The notes beneath the pieces were generated by a model. That model was given only the letters and a program-made list of their open reading frames with translations. It searched no databases and was not told the origin of the DNA. DNA of 64,000 nt. Source: Gymnothorax reevesii (lineage: Eukaryota; Chordata; Actinopteri; Anguilliformes; Muraenidae). The stretch is taken from the NCBI GenBank assembly GCA_029721435.1, contig CM056587.1:17864667-17928666 (forward strand), in the 5' to 3' direction. Shown here piece by piece: positions 35,842 through 64,000 of this stretch. The position numbers and the translations under genes are program-made. The stretch's first letter is position 1. Each line of letters starts with the position of its first letter.

Positions 35842-36427
35842 TCATGATTCCTGCTTTGCTATTTCAAGATCTTGCTGTGCTTTTCTGTTCTTAACATTCA
35901 TGCTTGCTTCCAAACTGCATACTTAATTGGTACTTAAGCTGAGCACGCTCATTCTCTTAATGAGCAGGTCATGTCATCCAATCTCTGTCCATGTCTTGAT
36001 CTTGCCATGCCTCTTGTTTCTCTCTCTCCAGGTGTTACCCCTCATGTCATGATTTCCAAGCCTTTATCTGGATGCGGTGGAAGTTGGCTGGCAGACAGTG
36101 TCTCAAGTTTGTTTCTAGTCGCGTCTCGTTTAGCCAAGTTCTTGTCAAGTTCCCTAGTCTTGTCCTAGCCCTTTGTCTTGTGTGTATATATTTAGTCTTG
36201 TTATTTACTTTTCTTGATCTTCTTGCCTGGAGTTTCCAGTGCCTTTTGTTTTCTGTCATTTGCATTCTTTGTTTTGTAGCTCTGTGTAGCTTACCTTAGT
36301 TCGTTTTTTGCAACCCTTTGGGCCAAGTTTTTTGTTGGCCCTCGTGCCTGTTTTGTTTTGGTTTATAAATAAATCCTCATTCCCTTTTCCCGCATCTGGT
36401 GTCAACTGATTCCATATCACTGCGTCA
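35842..36427 (+). mobile_element. Possible solo LTR (Ty3/gypsy-like)
   Basis: Starts tgtcatgattcctgctttgc and ends cactgcgtca, so it has TG...CA ends. It is T/C-rich with repeated tcttgtc, a TATA-like gtatatatttag near 36183, and ggtttataaataaatcc near 36360 as a polyadenylation signal close to the 3' end, the usual fish gypsy LTR layout. No 5-bp target duplication is evident, and no gag or pol sequence adjoins. Confidence 0.45.
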
Positions 36428-37642
36428 GGATCAAACAGCGTGACGCGCATGCTAACTTCAATTAGCCCTCCACTCAGCTGGCGGCCACAGTGGCCAGACA
36501 GAAATGTCAGATGGGATAATGTCAGCCTTCCCAAATTATGCTGAAGGATGTTCTGCTGAGCATCAAAACAACAACATCATGTCAGAAGATGTGACCATTT
36601 CCCCTCGAACCAAAATAAGTTAGAGTGAAACCTTGCAAGATGTAAAATCTCCAGAAACGAGGATAGCTACTCCTGCCCTAAGAAACACTGAACTATATCG
36701 AGTCAGTTTACATACAATATTTGAGTGAGCAATAGAGCAGTGATATGGGGCAGCGTTCAGGGCCATGTCAATTTATTTCACTTTTCACAAATAAAGTGTA
36801 CAGGATAAACAAATGCACGGCATTGCTTGCGTCGGAGGACAGGAGCTTCTGCTGTGACGTCTCCTCAGTTGCCCAGCAGGCCTCCCATCATGACGACATG
36901 AAGGAGATCTGTGTTCTCATGCAGTTCCTTTGTAAAAGTTTATCTTACACATTGCAGCCGTCTGCTTTCTTCCAGCAGAATCTTTCTGTTTTTGATACAA
37001 ACCAAGTCCTCTTACTCCGACAGCTTCACAATACCATCAGGGAGTGCGTGGCATAAAGGATTTTTTTTCCCCCAAAATAAAATGAAACATTGGAAAAAAA
37101 AATCTGCACACCATCTAGAGTCTGTGAAGTAACAAAACTCATCCAATGTCATTTCACCCAGGAATGTGTGAGAGCAATACCCAGGTAGGTCCTTATAAGT
37201 CAAAGTACAAGGCGTTCGTGTGCTTTCTCGCTTAATGGGCAGTGTACCCAAACTTTAAAGCAAGGACCCTTGTCAGAGTGCAGATGGAAATAGACATTTA
37301 TAATTGTTACAATGCAAGGCAGGTTGTATGGAGGAAAAATGTGATTTTTTTCCCCCCAGTAAACCAAAATAAAAGAAAATTATGTGACTTAACAGAATGA
37401 GCCCACTCAAAGAACCCATCACAAGAGACGCTCCATCTGTCAAAATCCAGCAAAACTAGACAGCAAAACAGGAGCACTGATATTCCCTTTGTATGGATTA
37501 AAAACAAATCACAAGGTGTCATACATGATCAAGTGGACTTACATCTCCTGAATCTCCATTATGACACCTCGCAAAGGTGTTGACTAATGATGCACACCTC
37601 ATATTTGAACTCTATTGGTGCAATAGTACATGACATCGCAGC
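36428..37642. other. Intergenic, no gene recognised
   Basis: A plus-strand 103-codon frame at 36745-37056 has no domain that I recognise and no clear splice sites. No repeats were named. Confidence 0.5.
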
Positions 37643-38217
37643 GGAGATTCAACAGAACAAAAGAAAACACGTAGTCTGTTCATGCAGTGGGCAGAGCACT
37701 ATTGTCTCACACGCATCCCGCTGGATCAAGCGGTTTTCGGACTTTCTCAAATGTTTCCTCAACATTGCGGATGTGATGGAGAGAGAAATGAAATATTGCC
37801 CCCAATAATATTCTTTCTGTCTGTTCACCTGAACTATACACAGACCCCCCCCCCAAAACCATCCCAGAATTGCACCAACATAAGCACCTTAGCATTTTAA
37901 AAATATTATATATCATTTTTTTATCTCCGGAGATTCAACAGAACAAAAGAAAACACGTAGTCCGTTCATGCAGTGGGCAGAGCACTGTCGTCTCAGACAC
38001 ATCCCGCTGGATTAAGCGGTTTTCGGACTTTCTCAAATGTTTCCTCAACATTGCGGATGTGATGGAGAGAGAAATGAAATATTGCCCTCAATATTATTCT
38101 TTCTGTCTGTTCACCTGACTTATACACAGCCCCCCCCCCCAAATTACCATCCCAGAATTGCACCAACATAAGCACCTTAGCATTTTAAAAATAATATATA
38201 TCATTTTTTTTATCTCC
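37643..38217. repeat. Recent tandem duplication, two units of about 286 bp
   Basis: The segment starting ggagattcaacagaac at 37643 is repeated from 37929, and both units end in a T-run and tatctcc. The units differ at only about ten to fifteen positions, plus small C-run and T-run length changes, so the duplication looks recent. It lies about 280 bp downstream of the mid1 stop codon, within or just past its 3' UTR. Both units keep a minus-strand frame containing HIRNVEETFEKVRKPL, whose meaning is unknown. Confidence 0.93.
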
Positions 38218-38336
38218 TGAAAACCAACAAGGGCATAAATATGGTAAACAATGTTTAAAGCAAAAAAAAAAAAAGAAAATCTGTTGTATTTTGCAATCCA
38301 ATTATTTTCGCCCATAAATAATCTATAATATTTTAA

Positions 38337-38342
38337 TTTATT
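38337..38342 (-). terminator. Candidate mid1 polyadenylation signal
   Basis: Plus-strand tttatt gives AATAAA on the minus strand about 160 bases after the mid1 stop codon. A longer 3' UTR using a more distal signal is equally possible. Confidence 0.3.
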
Positions 38343-38497
38343 ACAGCATATAAGCATAGCTAAAAAAGTTTCAAAGCTATGGCTTAATTAAATTTGCAAG
38401 GTCGTCATAGACGCAGTCTTAGTAAACGCAGTCACTTTGACTCATGATGTTTCCGCCGTTTGCCTCCACGTCGGTTAGCTAGCATGGTGAGCCGCTG

Positions 38498-63220
<24,723 letters not shown>

Positions 63221-64000
63221 CTGCAAATGACATAAACACCCAGGCTTTAATCCAGAGCTGGCTGCAGACTGCAATAACATATATTCCAGGTAAGAACATC
63301 CTGAAACAAATAAACCTGTCATACATTAACAACGCCCAACATACTTTCCCTCCAAAAGTAAAAAAAAAAAGATAAAAATGCAAATGATGAAACTGTAATG
63401 TCAGTTTCCTGAAACACTTAGTGATTTTTAGCACTAGCTTCCCGCCCCCAGTTTTCTCCCAGCTTGTCACTTTTGTTTTTAAACCGGACACTAACCTCTG
63501 AGCTGGACCCCACTGCTCTAGACCTCCTCATCCTGGCTACACAGCTGGGTCTGAGACACGAATCACTGTGCACTCGCTAACTCTGGAGGGCTAAACCAGG
63601 CAGAAATCATTCAGCAACAAAGATAAAGCACTAAGCCCCCCTGCTTGGAATGGTGTGCATCTAACTGCCATTATCTCTCCCTGAAAGCAGACCAAATGCC
63701 TGCCAGGATTGGACAGGGTCTTTATGAACACTACACTGTATCAGTGCCCAGCCAACTGTGCTCTGTTAAGCCACAATGACTGGTTCAGTGGGGATTAGAC
63801 TGCTGTCCGGCAGGAAACACTGTAAACAACATGTGACCCTTCCATTGTCTTCCTCAGTGATGGGGAATAATGCTGTAATACAACATCGGATTAAGTTTTC
63901 CAGGGTTGCACCATAAAACTGAACTAAATTATCCAGACAAAAAAAATTTCCTTCAACCTTGAAATCACAGTAAGCAGCCAACAAGTTTGTTTCCAACTAA
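63221..64000. other. mid1 intron, right edge of window
   Basis: Intron upstream of the 96-bp exon. No further exon is visible up to the window end. The minus-strand frames at 63186-63491 and 63766-63996 lack recognisable domains. Confidence 0.6.

Overview
This is vertebrate nuclear DNA, almost certainly from a ray-finned (teleost) fish. Coding sequence is split into short exons with canonical GT/AG junctions. Most of the window is interspersed repeat of kinds typical of fish genomes: decayed Tc1/mariner transposons, short palindromic MITEs, tRNA-derived SINEs, LINE pieces and long dinucleotide runs. The species cannot be named from the sequence. There is no operon, CRISPR array, phage or plasmid.

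Two protein-coding genes can be read with confidence, both on the minus strand. (1) dph3, three exons between 27497 and 29097, complete: an 84-residue CSL zinc-finger protein of diphthamide synthesis. A ZNF143/STAF-like promoter motif lies about 115 bp upstream of its start codon. (2) mid1 (TRIM18 family), the last eight coding exons between 63220 and 38498. They encode the C-terminal 447 residues: coiled coil, COS box, fibronectin type III and PRY/SPRY. The first coding exon (RING and B-boxes) should lie beyond the right edge of the window. The two genes are about 9 kb apart in the same orientation, and nothing suggests they work together.

Layout. 1-9.7 kb: repeats, including a Tc1 end broken by a smaller insertion and a full tRNA-derived SINE. 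10.2-11.2 kb: a CpG-rich block with a perfect cAMP-response element and no recognisable gene. 11.4-13.3 kb: an antisense LINE reverse transcriptase split by a MITE. 16-26 kb: four decayed Tc1/mariner elements, a 31-bp minisatellite and several MITEs. 26.2-27.2 kb: a LINE ORF1 relic abutting the 3' end of dph3. 29.3-38.3 kb: intergenic, with another Tc1 relic, a probable solo LTR and a recent 286-bp tandem duplication next to the mid1 stop codon. 38.5-63.2 kb: mid1, whose introns are packed with nested transposons.

The most interesting material is the layering of mobile elements: a TTAA-flanked element with a G22 tract inside a larger GC-rich element in one mid1 intron; a three-layer nest at 60.1-61.4 kb; a pair of about 610-bp inverted arms enclosing a Tc1 copy at 47.0-51.3 kb; and three copies of one TTAA-type terminal-repeat family at different lengths. 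I found no evidence of a new multi-gene system.
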